Shown one piece after another: positions 18,510-27,718 of a stretch of 64,000 bases of DNA. The notes under the pieces are model-generated. The model saw only the letters and a list, made by a program, of their open reading frames with translations. It had not been told where the DNA came from and did not search any database. Source of the DNA: Streptomyces aureocirculatus (lineage in GTDB: Bacteria > Actinomycetota > Actinomycetes > Streptomycetales > Streptomycetaceae); contig NZ_JOAP01000028.1 in NCBI RefSeq assembly GCF_000720475.1, forward strand, positions 124,001 to 188,000, given 5' to 3'. The first letter of the stretch is position 1, and the number at the start of each line of letters is the position of its first letter. The translations under genes were made by a program, and so were the position numbers.

Positions 18510-21500
18510 GTGGCTAAGGTCCGGGTATACGAACTCGCCAAGGAGTTCGGGGTAGAGAGCAAGGCCGTCATGGCCAAGCTCCAAGAACTCGGTGAATTCG
18601 TACGTTCGGCGTCCTCGACGATCGAGGCGCCCGTAGTACGCAAACTGACTGACGCATTCCAGCAGGGCAACGGCTCCGGCAAGTCCGCGAAGCCCGCCCC
18701 GCGCAAGGCTGCCGCCAAGCCGGCCGCCCCCTCTCCGGCGCAGGCGGCCCCGCGGCCCGCCGCGCCCAAGCCGCCGGCCCCCAAGCCGGCCGCTGCCGAA
18801 CCGGCGGCTGCCGAACCGGCCGCCGCCGACAAGCCGGCCGCCCCGGCGGCACCGGGCCCGCGCCCGGGTCCGAAGCCGCCGGCGCCCAAGCCGGCCCCCG
18901 CGGCTCCGGCCGCACCGGCTCCGGCCGCGCCCGAGTTCACCGCCCCGCCCGCCGCTCCCGCGGCGTCGTCCGGCGGCGGCTCCCAGGCCCCCTCGGCCCC
19001 GCGCCCCGGCGCCCGTCCCGGTGCCCCGAAGCCCGGTGCCCGTCCGGCACCCGCCCAGGGTCAGCGCGGCGGCGACCGCGGTGACCGTGGCGACCGCGGT
19101 GACCGCGGTGACCGTCAGGGCGCCCCGCGCCCCGGCGGCCAGGGTGGCGCCCCCCGTCCCGGTGGCCGTCCCGCGGGACCGCGTCCGGGCAACAACCCCT
19201 TCACCTCTGGTGGCTCCACCGGCATGGCGCGCCCGCAGGCGCCCCGTCCGGGCGGTGCCCCGCGTCCCGGCGGCCAGGGCGGTGCCGGTGCTCCCGGCGG
19301 CGCCCCGCGTCCGCAGGGCGGCGGCCAGGGTGCTCCCCGTCCGCAGGGTCAGGGCGGCGCCCGTCCGTCCCCCGGCGGCATGCCGCGCCCGCAGGCGCCG
19401 CGTCCCGGCGGTGGCCCCGCCGGTAACCGTCCCAACCCGGGCATGATGCCGCAGCGTCCCGCCGCGGGCCCGCGTCCCGGTGGTGGCCCCGGCGGTGGCC
19501 GTGGTCCCGGCGGTGGCGGTCGTCCCGGCGGCGCCGGCGCCGGCGGCGGTGGCCGTCCCGGCTTCGCCGGTCGTCCCAGCGGTCCCGGTGGTGGCGGCGG
19601 CTTCGCCGGCCGTCCCGGTGGTCCGGGCGGTGGCGGCGGTGCCGGTCGTCCCGGTGGCGGCGGCGGCTTCGGCGGTCGTCCCGGCTTCGGTGGCCGTCCC
19701 GGTGGTCCCGGTGCCCGTGGCGGCACGCAGGGTGCCTTCGGCCGTCCCGGCGGGCCCGCCCGTCGTGGCCGCAAGTCGAAGCGGCAGAGGCGCCAGGAGT
19801 ACGAGGCCATGCAGGCCCCGTCGGTGGGCGGCGTCATGCTGCCTCGCGGCAACGGACAGACCGTCCGCCTGTCGCGCGGTGCCTCACTGACCGACTTCGC
19901 CGAGAAGATCAACGCCAACCCGGCGTCGCTCGTCGGCGTGATGATGAACCTCGGCGAGATGGTCACCGCCACGCAGTCCGTCTCCGACGAGACGCTGAAG
20001 CTCCTCGCGGACGAGATGAACTTCGTCCTGGAGATCGTCAGCCCGGAGGAGGAGGACCGCGAGCTGCTCGAGTCGTTCTCCATCGAGTTCGGTGAGGACG
20101 AGGGCGGCGAGGACATGCTCGTCTCCCGCCCGCCGGTCGTGACCGTCATGGGTCACGTCGACCACGGTAAGACCCGACTTCTGGACGCGATCCGCAAGAC
20201 GAACGTCGTCGCGGGCGAGGCCGGCGGTATTACGCAGCACATCGGTGCGTACCAGGTCGCCACCGAGGTCAACGGCGAAGAGCGCGCCATCACCTTCATC
20301 GACACCCCCGGTCACGAGGCGTTCACCGCCATGCGTGCCCGTGGTGCGAAGTCCACCGACATCGCGATCCTCGTGGTCGCGGCGAACGACGGTGTGATGC
20401 CGCAGACGATCGAGGCGCTGAACCACGCCAAGGCGGCCGACGTGCCGATCGTGGTCGCGGTCAACAAGATCGACGTCGAGGGTGCCGACCCGACCAAGGT
20501 GCGCGGCCAGCTCACCGAGTTCGGTCTGGTGGCCGAGGAGTACGGCGGCGACACGATGTTCGTCGACATCTCCGCGCGCCAGGGCCTCAACATCGAGCAG
20601 TTGCTCGAGGCCGTGGTCCTGACCGCGGACGCCTCGCTCGACCTGCGGGCCAACCCGGAGCAGGACGCGCAGGGCATCGCCATCGAGGCCCACCTCGACA
20701 AGGGCCGCGGCGCCGTCGCGACCGTCCTCGTCCAGCGCGGTACCCTCCGCGTCGGCGACACGATGGTCGCCGGTGACGCCTACGGCCGAGTCCGCGCGAT
20801 GCTCGACGACAAGGGCGAGAACGTGGAGGAGGCGACCCCGTCGACTCCGGTCCTCGTGCTCGGTCTCACCAACGTCCCGGGCGCGGGCGACAACTTCCTG
20901 GTCGTCGACGAGGACCGTACGGCCCGTCAGATCGCCGAGAAGCGTGCCGCCCGCGAGCGCAACGCCGCGTTCGCCAAGCGCACCCGCCGGGTGTCCCTCG
21001 AGGACCTCGACCAGGTGCTCAAGGCAGGCCTGGTACAGGACCTCAACATCATCATCAAGGGCGACGCGTCCGGTGCGGTCGAGGCTCTCGAGTCCTCGCT
21101 GCTCCAGCTCGACGTCGGTGAAGAGGTCGACATCCGCGTCCTGCACCGCGGTGTGGGTGCGGTCACGGAGTCGGACATCGACCTGGCGATGGGCTCCGAC
21201 GCCATCGTCATCGGCTACAACGTCCGCGCGGCAGGCCGTGCCGCGCAGATGGCGGAGCGCGAGGGCGTCGACGTCCGCTACTACTCGGTGATCTACCAGG
21301 CCATCGAGGAGATCGAGGCAGCCCTCAAGGGCATGCTCAAGCCGGAGTACGAAGAGGTCGAGCTCGGCACGGCGGAGATCCGCGAGGTCTTCCGCTCGTC
21401 CAAGCTGGGCAACATCGCGGGTGTGCTCATCCGCTCCGGCGAGGTCAAGCGGAACACCAAGGCCCGGCTCCTGCGCGATGGCAAGGTCATCGCGGAGAGC

Positions 21501-21650
21501 CTCAACATCGAGGGTCTGCGTCGCTTCAAGGACGACGTCACCGAGATCCGCGAAGGGTTCGAGGGCGGTATCAACCTCGGCAACTTCAACGACATCAAGG
21601 TCGACGACGTCATCGCCACGTACGAGATGCGCGAGAAGCCGCGGGCATAG
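18510..21650 (+). CDS. infB: Translation initiation factor IF-2
   Basis: This 1046-residue GTPase delivers initiator tRNA to the 30S subunit. A first IF2_N module lies at residues 1-50. It is followed by a ~370-residue low-complexity Pro/Ala/Gly/Arg arm (about 55-425), the second IF2_N module, and then the G domain with [16 protein letters not shown] and NKIDVEGAD. Domains II-IV end in [16 protein letters not shown]. The arm is long even for Streptomyces and includes [10 protein letters not shown] and [10 protein letters not shown] repeats. The GTG at 18510 has AAAGGAG seven bases upstream. Confidence 0.97.
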   Translation: MAKVRVYELAKEFGVESKAVMAKLQELGEFVRSASSTIEAPVVRKLTDAFQQGNGSGKSAKPAPRKAAAKPAAPSPAQAAPRPAAPKPPAPKPAAAEPAAAEPAAADKPAAPAAPGPRPGPKPPAPKPAPAAPAAPAPAAPEFTAPPAAPAASSGGGSQAPSAPRPGARPGAPKPGARPAPAQGQRGGDRGDRGDRGDRGDRQGAPRPGGQGGAPRPGGRPAGPRPGNNPFTSGGSTGMARPQAPRPGGAPRPGGQGGAGAPGGAPRPQGGGQGAPRPQGQGGARPSPGGMPRPQAPRPGGGPAGNRPNPGMMPQRPAAGPRPGGGPGGGRGPGGGGRPGGAGAGGGGRPGFAGRPSGPGGGGGFAGRPGGPGGGGGAGRPGGGGGFGGRPGFGGRPGGPGARGGTQGAFGRPGGPARRGRKSKRQRRQEYEAMQAPSVGGVMLPRGNGQTVRLSRGASLTDFAEKINANPASLVGVMMNLGEMVTATQSVSDETLKLLADEMNFVLEIVSPEEEDRELLESFSIEFGEDEGGEDMLVSRPPVVTVMGHVDHGKTRLLDAIRKTNVVAGEAGGITQHIGAYQVATEVNGEERAITFIDTPGHEAFTAMRARGAKSTDIAILVVAANDGVMPQTIEALNHAKAADVPIVVAVNKIDVEGADPTKVRGQLTEFGLVAEEYGGDTMFVDISARQGLNIEQLLEAVVLTADASLDLRANPEQDAQGIAIEAHLDKGRGAVATVLVQRGTLRVGDTMVAGDAYGRVRAMLDDKGENVEEATPSTPVLVLGLTNVPGAGDNFLVVDEDRTARQIAEKRAARERNAAFAKRTRRVSLEDLDQVLKAGLVQDLNIIIKGDASGAVEALESSLLQLDVGEEVDIRVLHRGVGAVTESDIDLAMGSDAIVIGYNVRAAGRAAQMAEREGVDVRYYSVIYQAIEEIEAALKGMLKPEYEEVELGTAEIREVFRSSKLGNIAGVLIRSGEVKRNTKARLLRDGKVIAESLNIEGLRRFKDDVTEIREGFEGGINLGNFNDIKVDDVIATYEMREKPRA

Positions 21651-21660
21651 CGTGAGCAGG

Positions 21661-21700
21661 GTCGGGGGTCGCCCGGGGGTTTCCCCGGGCGACCCCCGAC
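21661..21700 (+). terminator. Strong hairpin after infB
   Basis: A perfect 18-bp stem (GTCGGGGGTCGCCCGGGG and its complement) closes a GTTT loop, starting ten bases after the stop codon. It probably ends or attenuates the nusA-infB transcript. Confidence 0.8.
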
Positions 21701-21738
21701 CCCCGTTTCCGGGGGCTGCGCCCCCTTGCCGGGAGTTT

Positions 21739-21785
21739 CAGCCCCTCCGGCGATTGAGGAGCGGGGTCTGGGGCGGAGCCCCAGG
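21739..21785 (+). repeat. Dispersed intergenic repeat, cluster 4 (short copy)
   Basis: A shortened forward copy reads CAGCCCCTCCGGCGATTGAG, followed by the GGGGCGGAGCCCCAG tail. It lies just beyond the infB terminator. Confidence 0.65.
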
Positions 21786-21915
21786 TACGGGACGGGTAGG
21801 GACGGCGGGGGCGAAACTCCGTCGAGCAGGAGCACCCGCTCGTTGTACGGTTCAGGTGACCCTGCCAACCGTGCGCAGGGCGCGATCCCGCACCGGCGGG
21901 TCATCCGGCACACAT

Positions 21916-22212
21916 ATGTATGTGGGGACTCTGTCCTTCGACCTGCTCCTCGGCGACGTACATTCGCTGAAGGAGAAACGCTCCCTCGTCCGCCCGATCG
22001 TGGCGGAACTCCAGCGGAAGTACGCGGTGAGCGCGGCCGAGGTGGGCCATCAGGAACTGCACCGCAGGAGCGAGATCGGCCTCGCGCTGGTCTCCGGGGA
22101 CGCAGGGCACGTCACGGACGTACTGGACCGGTGTGAACGGCTCGTCGCCGCCCGGCCCGAAGTGGAGCTGCTTTCGGTACGGCGGCGGTTCCACGGCGAC
22201 GATGACGCCTGA
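21916..22212 (+). CDS. DUF503 family protein (YlxP-like)
   Basis: This 98-residue protein starts MYVGTLSFDLLLGDVHSLKEKR, the DUF503 signature in which the SLKEKR motif is nearly invariant. It ends with RPEVELLSVRRRF. It lies between infB and rbfA, the conserved ylxP position; the function of the family is not settled. The ATG at 21916 is the only start giving the family N-terminus. Confidence 0.88.
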   Translation: MYVGTLSFDLLLGDVHSLKEKRSLVRPIVAELQRKYAVSAAEVGHQELHRRSEIGLALVSGDAGHVTDVLDRCERLVAARPEVELLSVRRRFHGDDDA

Positions 22213-22213
22213 A

Positions 22214-22270
22214 CGACCCGCACGACCTGAACGACTTGCACGACTTGAACAACTGCACGACTTGAACGAC
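22214..22270 (+). repeat. Imperfect tandem repeats between ylxP-like gene and rbfA
   Basis: Units close to CACGACTTGAACGAC recur about four times. They fill most of the 92-bp gap and would place repeats in the 5' leader of rbfA. Confidence 0.65.
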
Positions 22271-22304
22271 CAGCGGCGAGCACAGCACAGAAGGAGACGC
22301 AGCA

Positions 22305-22820
22305 GTGGCCGACAACGCGCGGGCGAAGAGGCTGGCGGACCTCATCCGAGAGGTGGTGGCCCAGAAGCTGCAGCGCGGGATCAAGGACCCGCGGCTCGGC
22401 TCACATGTCACCATCACGGACACCCGGGTCACGGGTGACCTGCGGGAGGCGACCGTCTTCTACACGGTCTACGGGGACGACGAGGAGCGCGCGGCAGCGG
22501 CCGCGGGCCTGGAGAGCGCCAAGGGCGTACTCCGCTCCGAGGTCGGCCGCGCGGCGGGCGTGAAGTTCACCCCGACGCTGACCTTCGTGGCGGACGCCCT
22601 CCCGGACAACGCACGGGCCATCGAGGACCTCCTCGACCGCGCCCGCGCCTCCGACGCGAAGGTCCGTGAGGCCTCCGCGGGCGCCGACTTCGCGGGCGGC
22701 GCCGACCCGTACCGCAAGCCGGAGGACGCCGACGAGGAAACCTCCGCCGAGACGGCGGAAGGCGCGGCACAGACTGCGGAAGGCGCCGGTCAGGACAAGG
22801 ACGGCGACGCTTCCCGATGA
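22305..22820 (+). CDS. rbfA: 30S ribosome-binding factor A
   Basis: This 171-residue cold-shock ribosome assembly factor has the KH-like fold with ADNARAKRLADLIREVVAQK, DPRLGSHVTITDTRVTGDLR and GVKFTPTLTFVADALPDNAR. A nonconserved acidic tail of about 45 residues (DADEETSAETAEGAAQTAEG) follows. GTG at 22305 has AAGGAG upstream. Its stop overlaps truB by four bases. Confidence 0.95.
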   Translation: MADNARAKRLADLIREVVAQKLQRGIKDPRLGSHVTITDTRVTGDLREATVFYTVYGDDEERAAAAAGLESAKGVLRSEVGRAAGVKFTPTLTFVADALPDNARAIEDLLDRARASDAKVREASAGADFAGGADPYRKPEDADEETSAETAEGAAQTAEGAGQDKDGDASR

Positions 22821-23728
22821 GCAAGCGCAGTACCAGTGGGACCACGCCGGACGGCCTTGTCATCGTCGACAAGCCGTCCGGCTTCACTTCGCACGACGTG
22901 GTCGCCAAGATGCGGGGCATCGCGAGGACCCGGCGCGTCGGGCACGCGGGCACCCTCGACCCGATGGCGACCGGCGTCCTCGTGCTCGGCGTCGAGCGCG
23001 CCACCAAGCTGCTCGGCCACCTCGCCCTCACCGAGAAGGAGTATCTCGGCACGATCCGCCTCGGCCAGTCCACCGTGACGGACGACGCGGAGGGCGAGAC
23101 CACCGGGTCCGCCGACGCCTCCGACGTCAAGCGGGACGCCATCGACGCGGGCATCGCCAAACTGTCCGGCGACATCATGCAGGTCCCGTCGAAGGTCAGC
23201 GCCATCAAGATCGACGGCAAGCGGTCCTACGCACGGGCCCGGCAGGGCGAGGACTTCGAGATCCCGGCCCGCCCGGTCAGGGTCTCCTCGTTCCAGGTGT
23301 ACGACATCCGGGACGCGGTCGCCGACGACGGCACCCCCGTCCTCGACCTGGTCGTGTCCGTCGTCTGCTCATCGGGTACGTACATCCGGGCCCTGGCCCG
23401 CGACCTCGGCGCGGATCTGGGCGTGGGCGGCCACCTCACGGCGCTGCGCCGCACCCGCGTCGGCCCGTACAAGCTGGACGTCGCCCGGACCATCGACCAG
23501 CTCCAGGAGGAGCTGACGGTGATGCCGGTCGCCGAGGCCGCCGCCACGGCGTTCCCCCGCTGGGACGTCGACGAGCGGCGCGCACGGCTGCTCGGCAATG
23601 GCGTACGGATCGAGATGCCGGACGAGTACGCGGGCGCGGGGCCTGTGGCCGTCTTCGGCCCTGAAGGACGCTTCCTGGTCCTGGCCGAGGAGTCGAAGGG
23701 CAAGGCGAAGAGCCTCGCCACCTTCTGA
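22817..23728 (+). CDS. truB: tRNA pseudouridine-55 synthase
   Basis: The 303-residue enzyme makes pseudouridine 55 in the T loop of tRNAs. The signature DGLVIVDKPSGFTSHDVV is at the N-terminus, and the catalytic aspartate lies in HAGTLDPMATGVL. KVSAIKIDGKRSYARAR and CSSGTYIRALARDLG follow, with a C-terminal PUA-like part (GVRIEMPDEYAGAGPVAVFG). The ATG overlaps the rbfA stop (ATGA), so the two are coupled. Confidence 0.96.
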   Translation: MSKRSTSGTTPDGLVIVDKPSGFTSHDVVAKMRGIARTRRVGHAGTLDPMATGVLVLGVERATKLLGHLALTEKEYLGTIRLGQSTVTDDAEGETTGSADASDVKRDAIDAGIAKLSGDIMQVPSKVSAIKIDGKRSYARARQGEDFEIPARPVRVSSFQVYDIRDAVADDGTPVLDLVVSVVCSSGTYIRALARDLGADLGVGGHLTALRRTRVGPYKLDVARTIDQLQEELTVMPVAEAAATAFPRWDVDERRARLLGNGVRIEMPDEYAGAGPVAVFGPEGRFLVLAEESKGKAKSLATF

Positions 23729-24076
23729 CGACCGCTCACTTCACTTCACTTCCGCTGCTTGCTGCTTGCTGCTTGCTGCTTGCTGCTCGCTGCTCGCTGC
23801 TCGCGGAGCGGCGGGCTGTGCGTGGTGCCGTGGGCGGTGCGTGGAGCGGCGGGCGGTGGTCCGCCGCTCCACAGTCCCCCCACTTGATTTCCCACTGGCT
23901 CCCCCGCTGGTTCCCCCACTGAAGGTCTGTCCATCCCCGTCTGTGGATTCACCCCTTCGGACCAGCGCTCGGAGTGAACCGAGGGAGTGGAAGGGGGCGC
24001 GTTCGGCTCGTGTTCTGTCCGGCTGATCATCCCCGACCTACGGTCGAAGAACGGGGCGCGGCTGGGAGGTTCGAGC
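23729..24076. other. Intergenic region after truB with 7-bp tandem repeats
   Basis: Positions 23754-23813 contain TGCTTGC-type units about seven times in a row, changing to TGCTCGC. Around 23880-23925 there are several CCCCACTGG/CCCCGCTGG-type near-repeats. A GGAGG at 24066-24070 is the ribosome binding site of the next gene. I see no gene here. Confidence 0.6.
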
Positions 24077-27000
24077 ATGGCGGGACGGGGCCCGCGGATT
24101 CGGGGCGACAGTGGTCGCGCCCGGGGCTCCCGGGGTGACCGGGATGCCTGGGGTGACCGGGGTGGCCGGGACACCCGGGACACCCGGGACACCCGGGACA
24201 CCCTCGTCGACCAGGATGGTCTGGGTGACTGGGGTGATGTGAGTGCCCGAGGTGAGGTATGGGCCTGGGGGGACGTGAGTGCGCGGGGCGACCTCGGCGG
24301 GGGTCGTGATGACCGCGGTGACTGCGGCGACTGCGGTGACTGCGGTGACTGCGGTGACCGCGATGGCCGCGGCGACCGCGGCGACTGCGGCGACCGCGAT
24401 GACTGCGGCGACCGCGATGACTGCGATGGCCGCGATGACCGCGGCGGTCCCGGCGGTCCCGGCGGTCCCGGTGGCCGGGGCGGGCGCGGGGAGCGTGGTG
24501 GCCGAGGGCCGTGCGTCGACCATGGCGATGGGGGAGGACGCGGGGAGCGGCTCGGGCGCGGGGAGTGTGGCGATCAAGGAGTGCGTGCCGACCGCGGCGA
24601 CGGTGGGGACCGGCCCGGGCTCGGTGAGCGTGGTGGTGGTTCCGGGGTGTGGGCGGTGGGGCGGAGGGGTTGGCGGGAGCCCGAGCGAGCCCTGGTGTGG
24701 ATCTGCGATCTGGCCGGGCGCCCGCGCGGCCACGGCTTCGCCGCCGACGAGCACGGCACGGTGATCACCAGCCACGAGGCGGTCGACGGACTCGCCCGCA
24801 TAGTGCTGCACGCGCCGGGCGAGCGCACCTGCCTCGTCGCCGACGACGCCGTCACCGCCCTGCCGGAGTCCGACCTCGCCCTCGTCCGCACCGAAGGACT
24901 CGGCCTGCGCCCACTGCCCGTCACCGCCCGCGGTTCCGTGGCCGTCGGCGCGTACGTACGCATCGCGGCCTGCGGCTGGCGGCAGGCCCGGGTCCTCGGC
25001 CCGGCCGCGGTGACGTACACCGCCACGGACCGCTTCCACCTCCTGGACGACGCCCTGGAGCTGGCCATCGGCACGGACGGCGCGGACGCGCTGCGGCTCG
25101 GCGGCGGCGCGGCGGGCGGGCCCGTCGTGGACGCCGCCACGGGTGCCGTCCTGGCCGTCGTCGCCACCGCCCTACAGGCACCGCACCGCGCCGCGGGCTT
25201 CGCCGTGCCGCTGGCCCCGGCGGCCGCCGCCGATCCCGAAGGGCCGCTCGCCCGCCTCCTGGAACGCAACGCAGCCACCGTCCCCGGCTACGGCCGTGAC
25301 CTGAACCTGGCGGGCGCCCTGCACCTCACGGCCACCTCGGTCGGCTCCGACGGCCCCCGCGCCCTGGACCCGGGGCCCGTCGAACGGCCCGACACGGCTC
25401 GGGAGTTCGCCCGCTTCACCGCTGGGCCCGCGCAGGTACTCGGCCTCGTCGGCGATCCCGGCACCGGCCGCACCACGGAACTTGCCGCGCTCGCCGCCCG
25501 CCGTGCCCGGGGTGCCGAGCCCGCCCCCACCCTGTGGCTGCGCGGCGCCGACCTGCGGGACGCCGACACGTCCGTGGCCGACGCCGTCGCCCGCGCCCTG
25601 GAGCGGGCCGGGCGCATCCTCGCCGCGTCGGACGCCACGGCGGGCGGTGACGACGGACTCGGGGACATCTCGGCGGGCCGTGTCGCCCGCCTGCTGCGGG
25701 ACACGGGGCGGCCTCTGATGCTGCTGCTCGACGGCCCCGAGGAGATGCCGCCCGCGCTCGCGCACCGCCTCGCCGCCTGGAGCGCGGGGACGGCGGGCTG
25801 GCTGCGGGACACCGGCGCCCGGCTCGTCGTGGCCTGCCGGGCCGAGTACTGGGAGGAGGCGGGTGCCCACTTCCCGCCCGCCCTTCTCCACCCCCCGGCC
25901 CCCGACGACGGCACGGACGGCGGCGTGGACGCCGGGCTCGTCGGCTGTGTGCGCCTCGGTGCGCTGCCGGAAGCGCAGGCGCGGTCGGCCCGCGCCCGGT
26001 TCGGCGTCCCGGACGGCGCGCTCGCCGCCGCCGACGCCCGCCATCCGCTGGCACTGCGGCTGCTCTCGGAGGTGGCGTCGGCGCTCCCGGGCGACCCCGC
26101 GGGGCAGCCCACGCGGCAGGATGTGTTCGCCGCCTACCTCGACCTGTTCGGCCTGCGGATCGCCGTCCGTCTCGCCGCCGAGAGCGGGCTGCGCGGGCGT
26201 GCCGTGCGGCGGCTCGCGGCGAAGGTGTCCGGGCAGGTCCATGAGGCGGCCAGACGCTGCCTCGGCCCCGGTCAGGGCCAGCTCGACCGTGCCGCCTTCG
26301 AAGAGGTCTTCCCGTGGGGTGCCCTGCCCGGCATGGGCTTCGACACCTGTACCGGCTGGGCCTCCGCGGTCCTCACCGAGGGGCTCCTGGTCCCGGCGGG
26401 CGGCGGCTACCGCTTCGCGCACGAGGAGGTCGGGGACTGGGTCCAGGGCCTCCACCTGGACGTGGACGGCGCCCTGACCTCCCTGGTCCTCCGCTACGCG
26501 GAACAGGACGCCGCGCCCCCCACGCCGAGGCCGCTGCCGGTCCCACGCCACCGCGTGGGACCGGTGCTGCAGGCGCTGCTCCAACTGGAACGGCAGCGCG
26601 GGGCCGCCGAACTCGGCGCGAGGCTGGACAAGTTGCTGACGGCGCTGGAGACGCTGAGCGTTAGTGCTGGGGCTGGGGCTGGGGCTGGTGTGGGTGTGGG
26701 TGTGGGTGTGGGTGCTGGTGTGAGTGCCGGTGCCGGTGCCGGTGCCGGTGTGGGTGTGGGTGCCGGTGCCGGTGTGGGTGCCGGTCCTGATGCGTGTGCG
26801 GGTTCGGATCTGGATGCGGGCGTGGGCGTAGGTGCTGTGGTGGTGAGGTCGGGCGTCGGCGGGGCGCGGGGGAGGGGGCTGGTCCGAGGGCTAGGGGGTG
26901 GTGGTCTGGTCGGGGGCGGGGGCCTGGGCGGCGGCCCGCCCGGGTCCGCATCCGGGTCCGCATCCGGGTCCGCGCTCGGGTCCGCATCCGGGTCCGCATC

Positions 27001-27718
27001 CGGGTCCGCATCCGGGTCGGGTCCGCGCTCGGGTCCGCATCCGGGTCCGCATCCGGGTCCGCATCCGGGTCCGCGCTCGGGTCCGCATCCGGGTCCCCAT
27101 CCGGGTCTGCACTCGGGTCCGCATCCGGGTCCGCACCCGGGTCTGCACTCGGGTCCGCATCCGGGTCCGCACCCGGGTCTGCACTCGGGTCCCCATCCGG
27201 GTCCCCATCCGGGTCTGCACTCGGGTCTGCACTCGGGTCCCCTTCCGGGTCCGCGCTCGGGTCCGCATCCGGGTCCGCATCCGGGTCCGCGCTCGGGTCC
27301 GCGCTCGGGTCCGCATCCGGGTCCGCACTCGGGTCCGCACTCGGGTCCGCACTCGGGTCCGCATCCGGGTCCTCACCCGGGTCCCCACCCGGGTCCTCAC
27401 CCGGGCCCGCACCCGAACCCCCTCCCGAACCCCCGAACGGCGCGGTGGACGCGATGTGGTGGGGGCGGTACCTCGTGCGGGAGACGCTGCTCCGGGTGCC
27501 CGACGCGTCCCCGTACGGCGATCTGTTGCAACGGATCGCCACCCGCAGGGAGTTCGGCCCCGACTTCTGGCTCGCGCTGCAACTGCCGGAGGCGGTGCGG
27601 TACGAGTTGCTGCGGGCCGCCGTGGTGCACGACGGCCCGCCCGGTACCGGGCGCCGCTGCCTGGACGCCGTCGCCGGGTGCCTCGCCGCCGACCCCGCCG
27701 CCGTACAGCGCCACCTGA
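24077..27718 (+). CDS. Trypsin-like domain / P-loop NTPase giant protein, N-terminal part; frame lost in repeats
   Basis: The ATG at 24077 follows GGAGG by six bases. Residues 15-190 are a Gly-Asp-Arg-rich, partly collagen-like tract. A trypsin-like domain (about 205-390) keeps His233 (TVITSHEAV) and Asp266 (SDLALV), but the nucleophile position reads GAAGGP, with Ala346 for Ser. A P-loop NTPase follows, with GDPGTGRTT (Arg465 where Lys is expected) and Walker B LMLLLDGPEE (Asp552), in the style of STAND-class ATPases. From about residue 865 the frame enters tandem repeats. At 27017-27021 a 5-bp unit in a 12-bp array shifts the frame, so the real C-terminus lies in the next entry and the frame to 27718 after that is probably not native. 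Function unknown; a sensor/scaffold role is inferred. Confidence 0.65.
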   Translation: MAGRGPRIRGDSGRARGSRGDRDAWGDRGGRDTRDTRDTRDTLVDQDGLGDWGDVSARGEVWAWGDVSARGDLGGGRDDRGDCGDCGDCGDCGDRDGRGDRGDCGDRDDCGDRDDCDGRDDRGGPGGPGGPGGRGGRGERGGRGPCVDHGDGGGRGERLGRGECGDQGVRADRGDGGDRPGLGERGGGSGVWAVGRRGWREPERALVWICDLAGRPRGHGFAADEHGTVITSHEAVDGLARIVLHAPGERTCLVADDAVTALPESDLALVRTEGLGLRPLPVTARGSVAVGAYVRIAACGWRQARVLGPAAVTYTATDRFHLLDDALELAIGTDGADALRLGGGAAGGPVVDAATGAVLAVVATALQAPHRAAGFAVPLAPAAAADPEGPLARLLERNAATVPGYGRDLNLAGALHLTATSVGSDGPRALDPGPVERPDTAREFARFTAGPAQVLGLVGDPGTGRTTELAALAARRARGAEPAPTLWLRGADLRDADTSVADAVARALERAGRILAASDATAGGDDGLGDISAGRVARLLRDTGRPLMLLLDGPEEMPPALAHRLAAWSAGTAGWLRDTGARLVVACRAEYWEEAGAHFPPALLHPPAPDDGTDGGVDAGLVGCVRLGALPEAQARSARARFGVPDGALAAADARHPLALRLLSEVASALPGDPAGQPTRQDVFAAYLDLFGLRIAVRLAAESGLRGRAVRRLAAKVSGQVHEAARRCLGPGQGQLDRAAFEEVFPWGALPGMGFDTCTGWASAVLTEGLLVPAGGGYRFAHEEVGDWVQGLHLDVDGALTSLVLRYAEQDAAPPTPRPLPVPRHRVGPVLQALLQLERQRGAAELGARLDKLLTALETLSVSAGAGAGAGVGVGVGVGAGVSAGAGAGAGVGVGAGAGVGAGPDACAGSDLDAGVGVGAVVVRSGVGGARGRGLVRGLGGGGLVGGGGLGGGPPGSASGSASGSALGSASGSASGSASGSGPRSGPHPGPHPGPHPGPRSGPHPGPHPGLHSGPHPGPHPGLHSGPHPGPHPGLHSGPHPGPHPGLHSGLHSGPLPGPRSGPHPGPHPGPRSGPRSGPHPGPHSGPHSGPHSGPHPGPHPGPHPGPHPGPHPNPLPNPRTARWTRCGGGGTSCGRRCSGCPTRPRTAICCNGSPPAGSSAPTSGSRCNCRRRCGTSCCGPPWCTTARPVPGAAAWTPSPGASPPTPPPYSAT
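24150..24500 (+). repeat. Low-complexity tandem repeats in the N-terminus of the giant gene
   Basis: Short units recur: GACACCCGG (24171-24200), GACTGCGGT (24320-24358), and later GATGACTGCGGCGACCGC and GGCGGTCCC. In frame they encode runs such as GDCGDCGDCGDC and GGPGGPGGPGG. Confidence 0.8.
26664..26790 (+). repeat. Six-bp tandem repeats encoding Gly-Val/Gly-Ala
   Basis: Units GGTGTG, GGTGCC and GGGGCT are tandemly repeated and encode GAGAGVGVGVG-type sequence directly after the last helical segment of the NTPase region. Confidence 0.8.
26940..27416 (+). repeat. 12-bp minisatellite with about 40 units
   Basis: The unit is GGGTCCGCATCC with variants (GCGCTC, CACTC, CTGCAC, CCCCAT). All three forward frames and the antisense frames are open across it because the unit holds no stop codon. 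One unit at 27017-27021 is only 5 bp long (TCGGG), which changes the reading frame. Confidence 0.9.

Noticed and set aside
26940..27416. CRISPR array
   Set aside because: The units are contiguous 12-bp repeats with no spacers and no cas genes nearby; this is a coding minisatellite.
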